Notes: generated by a model not told the origin, from the sequence alone. A stretch of DNA of 64,000 nucleotides from a virus (IMGVR_UViG_3300010885_075474:1-64000); one strand, 5' to 3'; counted from the stretch's first letter, positions 52,401-58,989 are shown. Translations and numbers: made by a program.

Positions 52401-52688
52401 CACGACCAGCGGAACCGTGGTGTTATTACCGTTTACCGTTTCGACAGCGCTCACGGCAAACAGTTTGTTGCAAGATCGCCGTACAATTGTATCGGGTTTT
52501 TCGGTGCAAAAGTAATTGATCAGCGGATTACCATACTGAACAATCGCGGATCCATCTGCTGCCGTCCGAACCAAGCGGATTTCGTCAACATTAAAGCCCC
52601 GCGCTCCCGTGCTGGTATTGAGCGAAATGACCTGCGCATTGAGCGCAAAAGCCAAAACGGAAAAAAGGAAAATAAGTGCTTGTTTCAT
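49467..52688 (-). CDS. Tailspike with signal peptide, SASA-type esterase and LamG-like domain
   Basis: 1073 residues from the ATG at 52688 (ATGA overlap). N-terminal MKQALIFLFSVLAFALNAQ is a signal peptide. Residues about 150-430 are Ser/Thr/Gly-rich with repeats such as STKLAAGSVSDSTKVG. From about 470 an SGNH/sialate-O-acetylesterase (SASA) domain shows VITGQSNA (block I, about 475), VWYQGETDG (about 588) and DSSHIDAQ (Asp/His, about 681). The C-terminal 270 residues (YVWLDAGKETKFTNG, DWSGNNRNF, GEICEVVIYNRILT) form a laminin-G/concanavalin-like domain. It likely binds and deacetylates host surface polysaccharide. Confidence 0.8.
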   Translation of the reverse strand: MKQALIFLFSVLAFALNAQVISLNTSTGARGFNVDEIRLVRTAADGSAIVQYGNPLINYFCTEKPDTIVRRSCNKLFAVSAVETVNGNNTTVPLVVNRVLIGSITPNLAGKAVIAYKTPPAINIVTNQTYAAVAALADDCPGSGGGGGTGTVTSFGFNNANGITGTVATPTSTPMLTISLGAITPTSVNGATISTSGASLMLSGGGKTLDVPGNATVSGTNTGDVSLAGENYLSRSSQVITANPIDLSGSNVTGTLKVASTTALTGDVTKAAGSLATTIAVGAVSSTKLAAGSVSDSTKVGANAIQATNIATGQVWARNLAAGAVSDSSKLAASAITATRIASNAVTGIKIAVNSIDSTKIKPLSINNSDLAGGITLSKLGQSGAAPNQVPQWNGSAWVPASAAGGVGNSGWIIKAATPTGADTLRTWVNLSENDGTGIYNTYQYVYGVWKKIGYYDRIQGTFSAQQPVYIVITGQSNATPRCGPTSNPADTVPSKFQCIWNPTIESWARPFKTNWYWMNGLTTKTAWWGTTIGQQAEQDGRLTRVVYAALGGRAIANWISPTGTQWDTISARVFASGIPRIDVLVWYQGETDGWTGRTQRQYTQDWFTVMNQFRNLSKWQKSTRVLAVQIKTGLVSGETIWPGEIPDGQTANYLYNQLNTDGLDWTNCVYNSDAVVVSDSSHIDAQSQVNLGRRIWASITGRSNIIPNYDYSRFVATGYDTIAMNFNYTSFVIKKATTNTTVLQKLLGWQTGKNVSFRIESPTISSKTVALNSQMYCQNLLGDVVELDTIWGSYSSAGSLRNDTLLLFQCPANYKAALEYPLSLSPYVWLDAGKETKFTNGQQVDTLHDWSGNNRNFTAPLVNRGPTWKKVALNFRPSFKFSTTLADTTTAKWAVRNSSDMSVLQKDSATVFVIVKMADSILVNGTLSGIIGGTVGSAQRGYGMYYQRNPGNGVVANLISNGSNLVVSNSNSLNGYTESNFGMLAFTTDPENATAALRARAYVGPLGPYAANTQSNTLSTTNTSNFFIGRTNTGNFSFVGEICEVVIYNRILTASQISAMKSYFALKYNLAL

Positions 52689-53359
52689 TGATTTTTTTTG
52701 TTTGCATTGAAATCCCTGGCCATTTTTTCCGCCCATCCGCCCCTTTCTTCGCTTGCAGTCGCCGCTTCCAGCGCTGCCTGGGCCGTCCGAGAGTGCGGGA
52801 ATAGCCTTGTTTCATAATCCTGCACTTTGGCAGTCAATTTCTCAATAGTTTCAATGGCTTTTTGCTTGCCAATCATGTGCTTTTCAGGATCCGCCACGTC
52901 ATCTAATCGCATTTGCAAGTAGGTCTGCATCTCCTGCATTCCCACCTTCAGCGAAATCCAAGTTGTAAACACGTCGTTGTTCTCAGTCTGCATGTACTCC
53001 ATGATGATTTTGGAGTACCACCAATGATTTTTGACAATCATTTCCCGCAACCGATCCTTCGCAGGAATGCCCACCATCTCGGCGCACAATTCGATTCTGC
53101 GATCATAGTTCTCCTCGTCATAAAACGGCGAATCCCGAGAGCAAAATAGAATGACAAAATTCACCATTCTATTCAAGTCCGAAAGCGATGGCGGCTTTTC
53201 CCCCATCGCTTCAAATATATCCTTCGGCACCTTATACAGCCCAGGACGCTTCAGTAACTTTGTGTAAAAATCAAAAGTGTGCTTACCATCTGGAACTGCA
53301 AACGGATTAAATTCAAGCGCATCAAAAGCGCTGTAATCGGTTCCCTCAATTTTTTTCAT
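52685..53359 (-). CDS. Hypothetical late protein
   Basis: 224 residues, helical. Contains NFVILFCSRDSPFYDEENYD and a YSKIIMEYMQTENNDVF segment, then a charged coiled-coil end (AIETIEKLTAKVQDYETR). Proteins of this look recur in structural modules of Bacteroidota phages without a known function. The size would suit a small terminase, but no HTH is clear. Sits 1 base after the GroES-like gene's stop and overlaps the spike start. Confidence 0.65.
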   Translation of the reverse strand: MKKIEGTDYSAFDALEFNPFAVPDGKHTFDFYTKLLKRPGLYKVPKDIFEAMGEKPPSLSDLNRMVNFVILFCSRDSPFYDEENYDRRIELCAEMVGIPAKDRLREMIVKNHWWYSKIIMEYMQTENNDVFTTWISLKVGMQEMQTYLQMRLDDVADPEKHMIGKQKAIETIEKLTAKVQDYETRLFPHSRTAQAALEAATASEERGGWAEKMARDFNANKKNQ

Positions 53360-53360
53360 A

Positions 53361-54122
53361 CTACAAGATTACATCTTCGGTCATGGCGTAGGCATTTATA
53401 AAATGACGGAATGTGGCGTAGAGCGGGCGAGCGCGATTTTTCCCCCAAGCCTGATGCTCGTCGTACTCAATCCTGGCCGCTGCACCCTTCGTCAAAAAGA
53501 CTCGTTTCGACAACAAAGTTATATCAAAATCTTTACTTTCCGGAAAAAGCAGATAGTTTTTGACCAAACAACCCTCTTTTTTCACAATTCCTTTCCTTTC
53601 GTCAACACCAAACTCATTGGCCTTCCCTTCAAAATAATCACCCCGCTCGTCGTCGTCCATTTCCAAAAACACAGCGCCGTTGAGCGGATATATTTCTTCG
53701 CCATCAATGCGGGCAATCAGATTGTCATACTTTACAATCATATACCCATCAAACACCAAATGCTTTTGCGACAGCCCCACATGCTTAATCAAAACCTGGT
53801 CTCCATCCTGAATTTCAATCGGCACATCAAAATATGTTGTCCGTTGTGTCAACCTGGACGTATATTTCTGGTCGGTAGGGCCAAAATCCCGCGCATTCAT
53901 ATACGGATGAATCAAATCACCCAGATAATAATTGCTTTTGGGAGCCTTAACCACTTTCGCTACCCTGCTTTTGAACAGATCCGCCTCCTCGTAATTCCGG
54001 GAAACAACAATGCCCGACCTGGTATCATGCACCAGATCGCTGCCAAGTTCAATCAGCACATATCCGGGCGCTACGCTAAACCGCAATATGTCGATAAATG
54101 GAGAGTTTGTTGCTTCTGACAT
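53361..54122 (-). CDS. GroES-like co-chaperonin with canonical mobile-loop motif
   Basis: 253 residues. FSVAPGYVLIEL (15-26) matches the first GroES strand; TRSGIVVSR (34-42) matches the GroES mobile loop with the hydrophobic GIV(V) that docks to GroEL; DLFKSRVAKVVKAP (48-61) the next strand; GDQVLIKH (107-114) the G-D-x-V strand; and YDNLIARI (132-139) the last strand. A 40-residue insertion lies at about 62-102, and a C-terminal extension (about 140-253) is not recognised; it has a similar beta pattern (LNGAVFLEMDDD, SKRVFLTKGAA) and could be a degenerate second barrel. E. coli GroES has 97 residues. Likely partner of the chaperonin at 57378-58984. Confidence 0.7.
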   Translation of the reverse strand: MSEATNSPFIDILRFSVAPGYVLIELGSDLVHDTRSGIVVSRNYEEADLFKSRVAKVVKAPKSNYYLGDLIHPYMNARDFGPTDQKYTSRLTQRTTYFDVPIEIQDGDQVLIKHVGLSQKHLVFDGYMIVKYDNLIARIDGEEIYPLNGAVFLEMDDDERGDYFEGKANEFGVDERKGIVKKEGCLVKNYLLFPESKDFDITLLSKRVFLTKGAAARIEYDEHQAWGKNRARPLYATFRHFINAYAMTEDVIL

Positions 54123-54621
54123 AGTTTTTCAATATTTTTCCATACTTTTTATTCGTCGCATACCCGCAGCGCTGCAATCCATCCGCCCACTTCTCCCAAT
54201 CCAGCCCATATTTCTCCCGCATCCAGGAATATCGCCGGTGCATCAAAACCAAGGCGTAGTCATAAAACGATTTTTCCTCGCTTTCATACACCACAAACTT
54301 GTCGTTCGGCAAATCGTCGGCATATTCCACAAAAGGATCTGGGCCCAGCGCCTTCACGCCGAACATATTATGATAAACGCTGGATAATTCAGATCGCCCG
54401 CAATCGCTTTCAATCGCCGCCTGCGCGAGACAAATCTCCAGCGGAATTCCATACCGCTGCTCAATCAAATTTGCCATCCTGGCATGCTTCATGAAGAATT
54501 CAGCCTTTTCGCCATATACGCATGGTACTGAAATATCAATCCGCTTTAATTCATGCGCCATTGGCGCCTCAATGTTGCTGGAAAATGCCAGCAAAAATAG
54601 TGCAATGAAAAAACCTTTCAT
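54076..54621 (-). CDS. Exported glucosaminidase-type endolysin
   Basis: 181 residues from the ATG at 54621. MKGFFIALFLLAFSSNIEA is a signal peptide. The mature part is a GH73-like (FlgJ/AcmA-type) N-acetylglucosaminidase: GIPLEICLAQAAIESDCGRS with the catalytic Glu71, then NMFGVKA and a C-terminal YDYALVLMHRRYSWM / GYATNKKYGKIL region. It cleaves peptidoglycan from the periplasm after Sec export, so lysis would not need a classical holin. Its end overlaps the GroES-like start by 47 bases. Confidence 0.85.
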   Translation of the reverse strand: MKGFFIALFLLAFSSNIEAPMAHELKRIDISVPCVYGEKAEFFMKHARMANLIEQRYGIPLEICLAQAAIESDCGRSELSSVYHNMFGVKALGPDPFVEYADDLPNDKFVVYESEEKSFYDYALVLMHRRYSWMREKYGLDWEKWADGLQRCGYATNKKYGKILKNYVRSNKLSIYRHIAV

Positions 54622-54680
54622 CTGCTTTTGTTTTGGTGAAAAAATAAGCCGGGCAAGCATCGCTCACCCGGCCCCATTCC

Positions 54681-55421
54681 CTACTTCGCCCAAGGCAGTT
54701 TGGCGATTTTCGCTCCGCCAGAGCTGTACTCATACACCGGCGTCTGGTTGTACTCCGGCGCAATTCCCTTTTTGACTTCTTCAAGCAATTTCATCCAAGT
54801 CGTAACGCCCGCTTCCTTCACTGCAACTTTGAAAGCCTGCGTAAATACGCCGCCGCCTTCATTTTCATAACTTACTTGCGCATCCGTGCAAGCAGACAGC
54901 CCGCAATAGGCAATCCGCCCCGGGATCGGGTAGGTAGTCGGCTTCACCTTCACACTCTTTGGCAATACCAGGCACCGAACTGCATGATACCCGCCACCCA
55001 ACGGATGACCGGCCATGCGGCTGTTGCTTTGGCTGAAACAAGTGTCGGAGATCGTGATAATATTCACCTGGGCCTTGAACTTCCGCCATTCCACCGGCAA
55101 TTCATAATCCCAAAGGATCTGATCGTGCATACACCGGCATGTTGCCCGTCCACTTTGCGTGTCTTGGTAGGAGCCATGCCCGCTATGATACCACAGCAGC
55201 GTATCTCCAGGCTTCATAATGCTTGCAAACCGGCGCAAGTTGTTTATCACTTCACCCCGGGTGCAGTTTTCGTTGAATAACTCGACATACTCACAGCCGC
55301 TTTCGTAGCACAAGATGTCCTTGACACCCAGCGCATCCTTCACGCAGCCGCGCAAATCGTTTCCAGGCCCATAATAATTGGCATCGTACTTGTCGGATGC
55401 CGTGTTGAGAACGTATAGCAT
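54681..55421 (-). CDS. Metacaspase-like (peptidase C14) protease
   Basis: 246 residues from the ATG at 55421, 4 bases after the upstream stop (an ATG at 55448 is also in frame). The caspase fold is clear: YYGPGNDLRGCVKDA (the 'L-x-G-x-x-x-D-A' start), TRGEVINNLRRF, GDTLLWYHSGHG with catalytic His82, IITISDTCFS with catalytic Cys128, then IAYCGLSACTDAQVSYE and GVFTQAFKVAV, which match the end of the metacaspase p10-like part. Both catalytic residues are intact, so it should be active. No signal peptide. It lies next to the endolysin in the late block. Capsid or fibre processing, lysis control or attack on host proteins are all possible. Confidence 0.8.
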   Translation of the reverse strand: MLYVLNTASDKYDANYYGPGNDLRGCVKDALGVKDILCYESGCEYVELFNENCTRGEVINNLRRFASIMKPGDTLLWYHSGHGSYQDTQSGRATCRCMHDQILWDYELPVEWRKFKAQVNIITISDTCFSQSNSRMAGHPLGGGYHAVRCLVLPKSVKVKPTTYPIPGRIAYCGLSACTDAQVSYENEGGGVFTQAFKVAVKEAGVTTWMKLLEEVKKGIAPEYNQTPVYEYSSGGAKIAKLPWAK

Positions 55422-55425
55422 AAAA

Positions 55426-56157
55426 TCAGATTTTAATGACACCACCATTGCGATGCCACGAATTTCGCGCTTCATCGCTAAAAGAAAGCAATTTGCCCCG
55501 AACTTTCCACACATATTTCGTATTTTCCATGATTTTCGGGCCGTATGTGGCGCGAACATAGGACGAATAGGCATTATGCGGATTATCAAAAAACGGCGCC
55601 CCTTTCATATAATTCTTCCAATACACCCGGCCATCAACAACTTGCGACTCCAATCCTTCGATCACCGCAATATCATCCGGCCAAGGAAACCACTCCACCA
55701 ATTCAATATTCAGCAGTTGCACCATGAAACGAGCATATTCCACCCGCTTATGCGAGCCAATCATGCTTTTTAGATGATTTCGCTTCATATTATTCCGAAC
55801 CGCTTCCGACAAATCCGCCAGATACCCGATTTTGCCATCCCTGGACTTATAAACCATCTCCAGCGCAGGCAAATAATCACCAGGCGAACCATAATGACTC
55901 GGCTGCCGAGCCTCATAACGCCCATACAGATACACATCAAAGCACAAACGCCCTGAATCCATCGTATTTTGCCGCAATTCGATATGCTCTTTCGGAATTT
56001 TCCCAAACAATCGATTGAATTCATTCAGCGCAATAGGCCGAAACGTGGTGAATTCGCCCGCTTGCTGATGCAAACGAACTTGCCGGTTCGCAAGCGACCA
56101 ATATACTGCCCGCTCTTTATACGGGAATATCAAATTTGCACGACTTAAGCCTGCCAT
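55426..56157 (-). CDS. Hypothetical late protein
   Basis: 243 residues. Contains CFDVYLYGRYEARQPSHYG, an AVRNNMKRNHLKSMIGSHK helix and a Trp/Pro segment VEWFPWPDDIAVIEG. Ends with FSDEARNSWHRNGG. Not recognised. Its coding strand is G-rich and C-poor like the neighbouring chaperonin genes. It starts inside the upstream gene (13-base overlap) and ends 4 bases before the metacaspase ATG. Confidence 0.65.
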   Translation of the reverse strand: MAGLSRANLIFPYKERAVYWSLANRQVRLHQQAGEFTTFRPIALNEFNRLFGKIPKEHIELRQNTMDSGRLCFDVYLYGRYEARQPSHYGSPGDYLPALEMVYKSRDGKIGYLADLSEAVRNNMKRNHLKSMIGSHKRVEYARFMVQLLNIELVEWFPWPDDIAVIEGLESQVVDGRVYWKNYMKGAPFFDNPHNAYSSYVRATYGPKIMENTKYVWKVRGKLLSFSDEARNSWHRNGGVIKI

Positions 56158-56372
56158 AGTTCAACATTTACTGGTTGATAATTTGGATCCCTCACTTCTG
56201 GCGCTCCCGCAGCAGGATACACAACGCAAACGCAGTCATGATACCCGCAACACGCATACGCGCCAGACTCCATGACTTCAGAGCCGATCGAAGCGATCTT
56301 CGCCTCCAGATCGGCGATCTTCTTTTCGGTCTGCATCCAGCGAAACCGATTCGCCATTCTTCCTTTTTTCAT
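56145..56372 (-). CDS. Small coiled-coil/Cys-rich protein
   Basis: 75 residues (a second ATG at 56357 is possible). A helix with heptads (QTEKKIADLEAKIASIG) is followed by a Cys-rich YACCGYHDCVCVVYP and a Pro-rich tail. It overlaps the small gene at 56278-56451 in another frame for 95 bases, so a single-gene origin with a frameshift is possible. Confidence 0.6.
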   Translation of the reverse strand: MKKGRMANRFRWMQTEKKIADLEAKIASIGSEVMESGAYACCGYHDCVCVVYPAAGAPEVRDPNYQPVNVELWQA

Positions 56373-56451
56373 TGTACTCCTTCATGATTTCAGTTAAGCG
56401 CACCAATTCAGCGCACTTGCACTTTTTTTGATGACAAACCTCGCAAGCCAT
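56278..56451 (-). CDS. Small zinc-site-like protein (57 residues)
   Basis: ATG at 56451, three bases after the stop of the GroES-like gene. Starts MACEVCHQKKCKCAEL (four Cys and one His within 13 residues), then a charged helix; the last 30 residues overlap the start of the next gene in another frame and are Arg/Asp-rich. The tight spacing and Cys motif support translation; the tail in the overlap is less convincing. Confidence 0.5.
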   Translation of the reverse strand: MACEVCHQKKCKCAELVRLTEIMKEYNEKRKNGESVSLDADRKEDRRSGGEDRFDRL

Positions 56452-56453
56452 TG

Positions 56454-57374
56454 CTATTTTGCCCTTTTAATGATCGATTTTTTCCAATTTTTTACCACCA
56501 CCTTCTCCGGATACTCATAAACCTTACCCTGCTTCGCAAAAAAGCCATCATTTTTATACACAAACGGCGGATAGTCGTAGAAAAAGCCATCGCCATCCTC
56601 ATCAACCGCAAAAAAATCATGCCCATCCGGAATGCCCTTAAACAATTCTTCCGCCCGCAACTTCTCAAACTTAATCTTCCGAACCCCAGTACGAGGCAGC
56701 AAAAAACTCACCTCAAAGCCGCCAAAAGCAATATCCGCGTCACCGGAATACTTCGCACCCACCTTCCGAGACCCGCCTTCCGCAGCATCCCAAAACTGCA
56801 CTTCTTCATGAAACTCCGGCTCCTTCTCAAAGAAATACCCCCTTCCATCCGGATTCACCGCAAAAAACTCACACCACACCGGCGCATGCTCGAAAAACTT
56901 TTCCGCATCAATTTTGCTGCAATCTACAACGCCATTTTCCATCAAACTTTCCAAATACAAATAAAAGAACATCCGATCCCGATCATCCGCCAATTTCTCA
57001 TTCTCAATCACCATGCGCTTCGCTTCCAGCACCACAGGATGCTTCTCAATTGCTTCCAGATCGCTTTTCTCGCTTTCTTCAGGCGATACCCACCCCGCAA
57101 CATCACGGACCAGCACAAAGCGATACAGCGCGTCCTTCCCTTCTTCATCCTGCAATACAAGCGGCTCGCTATTCAACCGCTCATACACAATAACCGACCC
57201 CGCAACAAGCCCCTCAAATTGCTCACCCAGCACTCCCACCTTCACCACTTCAGCCGCAGAAATCTCCCGCGCATACTCCGATACATCAAACACATCATCT
57301 CGCTTTGCCTCAATAGGCTTAACCAGCAAACGCCCTGGCGTTAAGAAAATCGAACTCAATTTCACTCTTGCCAT
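56454..57374 (-). CDS. GroES-like protein with large C-terminal extension
   Basis: 306 residues. Residues 9-95 follow the GroES barrel: IFLTPGRLLVKPIEAK, a loop (DDVFDVSEY) in place of the mobile loop but without GI(V/L), ISAAEVVKVGVLGEQFEGL, AGSVIVYERLN and YRFVLVRDVAGWV. A charged helical linker (96-150) leads to two copies of an aromatic module, HAPVWCEFFAVNPDGRGYFF (163-182) and GIPDGHDFFAVDEDGDGFFY (248-267), related to the W-x-x-A-P-x-W modules at 6596 and 9098. It starts 3 bases after the GroEL-like stop, so the order groEL-groES is inverted relative to bacteria. Possibly a dedicated cap for folding one virion protein. Confidence 0.6.
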   Translation of the reverse strand: MARVKLSSIFLTPGRLLVKPIEAKRDDVFDVSEYAREISAAEVVKVGVLGEQFEGLVAGSVIVYERLNSEPLVLQDEEGKDALYRFVLVRDVAGWVSPEESEKSDLEAIEKHPVVLEAKRMVIENEKLADDRDRMFFYLYLESLMENGVVDCSKIDAEKFFEHAPVWCEFFAVNPDGRGYFFEKEPEFHEEVQFWDAAEGGSRKVGAKYSGDADIAFGGFEVSFLLPRTGVRKIKFEKLRAEELFKGIPDGHDFFAVDEDGDGFFYDYPPFVYKNDGFFAKQGKVYEYPEKVVVKNWKKSIIKRAK

Positions 57375-57377
57375 GGC

Positions 57378-58394
57378 CTACGAATTTGGAAGAACAACTT
57401 TGCGCGTTTCGATCCATTCCGCCGCTTCTTCCGCCGCATTATAAACCGCCGCCTTGATCGCACTCAAACTATCCAAAACGCCAATCTCAATCGCATCGCA
57501 CAACTCAAACTGACTCGAATCGCCATCCTCGGCCAGCACTTTGAGCATCCGCTCATCCAGCAACACCGACGACAACTCACCCTCATTCTGCGCAACAATC
57601 CCGCAGCAATCCTCAATAACACCGCTATCAACCCCGCCATTTTCAAGCAAACGACGGAACACAGCAAACGACACATCGTCCAACCCCGACAACTCATCAT
57701 GCTCCCCTTCTCCCAGGCTCATACCCGCCCGAGCAATGCTCAATCCCGCACCCGGCAACACCCCTTCCTTCAAAGCCGCAAAAGAAGCCATATACGCATC
57801 CTCCACAACCTCCTTCAGCCAGTTCGTCGCACCCGTCGTGATGATCGGCACCTTGATTATCCCAATCCGCTGCTCCATATTCGCCAAACGACCCTTCAAC
57901 TTCGCCCGCTTCTCCTCATTATCCGCACCATCCAACATCACCCGAATCACATCCTTATGCGCAGCCAAATCGCCAACACCCTCCTTCCCAATAAACACCG
58001 ACCCCTTCATATCAACAATGACCTTCGCCGCTTCACCAAAATCCCCCACGCCCTTGAAATCCGCCAACATCGCTCCATCCCGCTTCACCAAATTCTTACC
58101 CCCAACAACCGCCCGCAAATCGCTCAATACCGCAGCATCTTCAGCCCGCACACAATACACCGGCAGCACAGGACCACCACCAGCCCGAACCCGCTTTACC
58201 AACGTGCCAAGCGCACTTCCTTCCAAATTCAAACTCACAACCACCAACGGCCTTCCGTCCTTCTCAAACTCCATCACCCAGGCCTGCATCATAGGCGCCA
58301 CATCCTTCCAATCCTTCGCCTCGTCAATAATCAGCACATAAGGATTCTCAATAGACGACTTTCCAAACTTGCCCCCAATAAAACTTTCATGCAT
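57378..58394 (-). CDS. groEL: GroEL-like chaperonin, C-terminal portion (apical, intermediate, equatorial)
   Basis: 338 residues from an internal ATG (58394), but homology-like sequence continues upstream in this frame to the slippery site at 58409. Seen: SSIENPYVLIIDEAKDWKDV (apical start, compare 'ENPYILL.DKKI'), VVVSLNLEGSALGTLV, ANMEQRIGIIKVPIITTG, EDAYMASFAALKEGVLPGAG (the 'EGIVPGGG' signature) and IGVLDSLSAIKAAVYNAAEE (the equatorial GxxD, matching Asp495 of E. coli GroEL). The C-terminal Gly-Gly-Met tail is absent. With the N-terminal ORF and a -1 shift the product is 535 residues (E. coli GroEL 548). The spliced product is the likely functional form. Confidence 0.8.
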   Translation of the reverse strand: MHESFIGGKFGKSSIENPYVLIIDEAKDWKDVAPMMQAWVMEFEKDGRPLVVVSLNLEGSALGTLVKRVRAGGGPVLPVYCVRAEDAAVLSDLRAVVGGKNLVKRDGAMLADFKGVGDFGEAAKVIVDMKGSVFIGKEGVGDLAAHKDVIRVMLDGADNEEKRAKLKGRLANMEQRIGIIKVPIITTGATNWLKEVVEDAYMASFAALKEGVLPGAGLSIARAGMSLGEGEHDELSGLDDVSFAVFRRLLENGGVDSGVIEDCCGIVAQNEGELSSVLLDERMLKVLAEDGDSSQFELCDAIEIGVLDSLSAIKAAVYNAAEEAAEWIETRKVVLPNS

Positions 58395-58984
58395 GGACCA
58401 CCCTTCAGCAAAAAACCCTCCAGGCGCCGCGCACTCAATGCCGATACACTGTCATCAAACTCCACCTCAACCGTGCCATCCACCCCAATATCAAATACCA
58501 ACTTCGCCACCATCTCCCCAATAACAGGATCATTGTTACCCGCAAGCGTGGCTACCTTCGCCAACAAATCATAACCATAGGCATCATTCGTTACCTTGAT
58601 CGCCATAGCATCCAACGCATCCAGCATACGCGCCGCAACCCAACGAATCCGACTCCCCATCCCACGATGGCTCCCCGCCATGGCATTCAAACCCCAGCGA
58701 TAAAACGCACCCAACAAAATAGTGAACGTCGTCGTCGCATCGCCCGCAGCCCGCCGCACAACAGCAGCCCGCTGCCGAACCCGCGTAACCAGATTGTTCG
58801 CCATGTCGTCCTGCACAGGCTGATAATGCTCCAGCACTTTCATGCCATCCCGGAACGCAACCGGCGCCGTGCCATCAAATAAATGCACATTCGCCCCGTA
58901 AGGACCGGCAGTGCTGCCTACCAAATCAACTATCTTGTCCATCCCGACAAGATACTGATCCTCAATTTCGATGATTTTATTCAT
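58331..58984 (-). CDS. groEL: GroEL-like chaperonin, N-terminal portion (equatorial/intermediate)
   Basis: 217 residues as read. Residues 24-40 (GSTAGPYGANVHLFDG) match the 'LGPKGRNV' nucleotide-binding segment; FRDGMKVLEH the 'TKDGVSVA' segment; RRAAGDATTTFTILLG (about 77-92) the 'AAGDGTTTATVLA' motif with the ATPase Asp kept (Gly-Asp-Ala-Thr-Thr-Thr); and DLLAKVATLAGNNDPVIGEMV the intermediate domain. It diverges from the family after residue about 191, exactly at a T6 run, and ends with an unrelated 25-residue tail. The other frame continues the chaperonin. Located first among the large genes of the late block. Confidence 0.8.
   Translation of the reverse strand: MNKIIEIEDQYLVGMDKIVDLVGSTAGPYGANVHLFDGTAPVAFRDGMKVLEHYQPVQDDMANNLVTRVRQRAAVVRRAAGDATTTFTILLGAFYRWGLNAMAGSHRGMGSRIRWVAARMLDALDAMAIKVTNDAYGYDLLAKVATLAGNNDPVIGEMVAKLVFDIGVDGTVEVEFDDSVSALSARRLEGFLLKGGPCMKVLLGASLESRLLRILMC
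58409..58415 (-). promoter_or_regulatory. Candidate -1 frameshift site T_TTT_TTG in the chaperonin gene
   Basis: In the N-terminal reading frame the codons are GGT TTT TTG at 58417-58409. Tandem slippage by one base on T_TTT_TTG places the next codon GCT in the frame of the C-terminal chaperonin ORF and joins GroEL-like sequence on both sides without a gap. GGAGGG lies immediately upstream. No strong downstream stem-loop was obvious. A missing T in a homopolymer or a real mutation would look the same. Confidence 0.55.
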
Positions 58985-58989
58985 GATGC

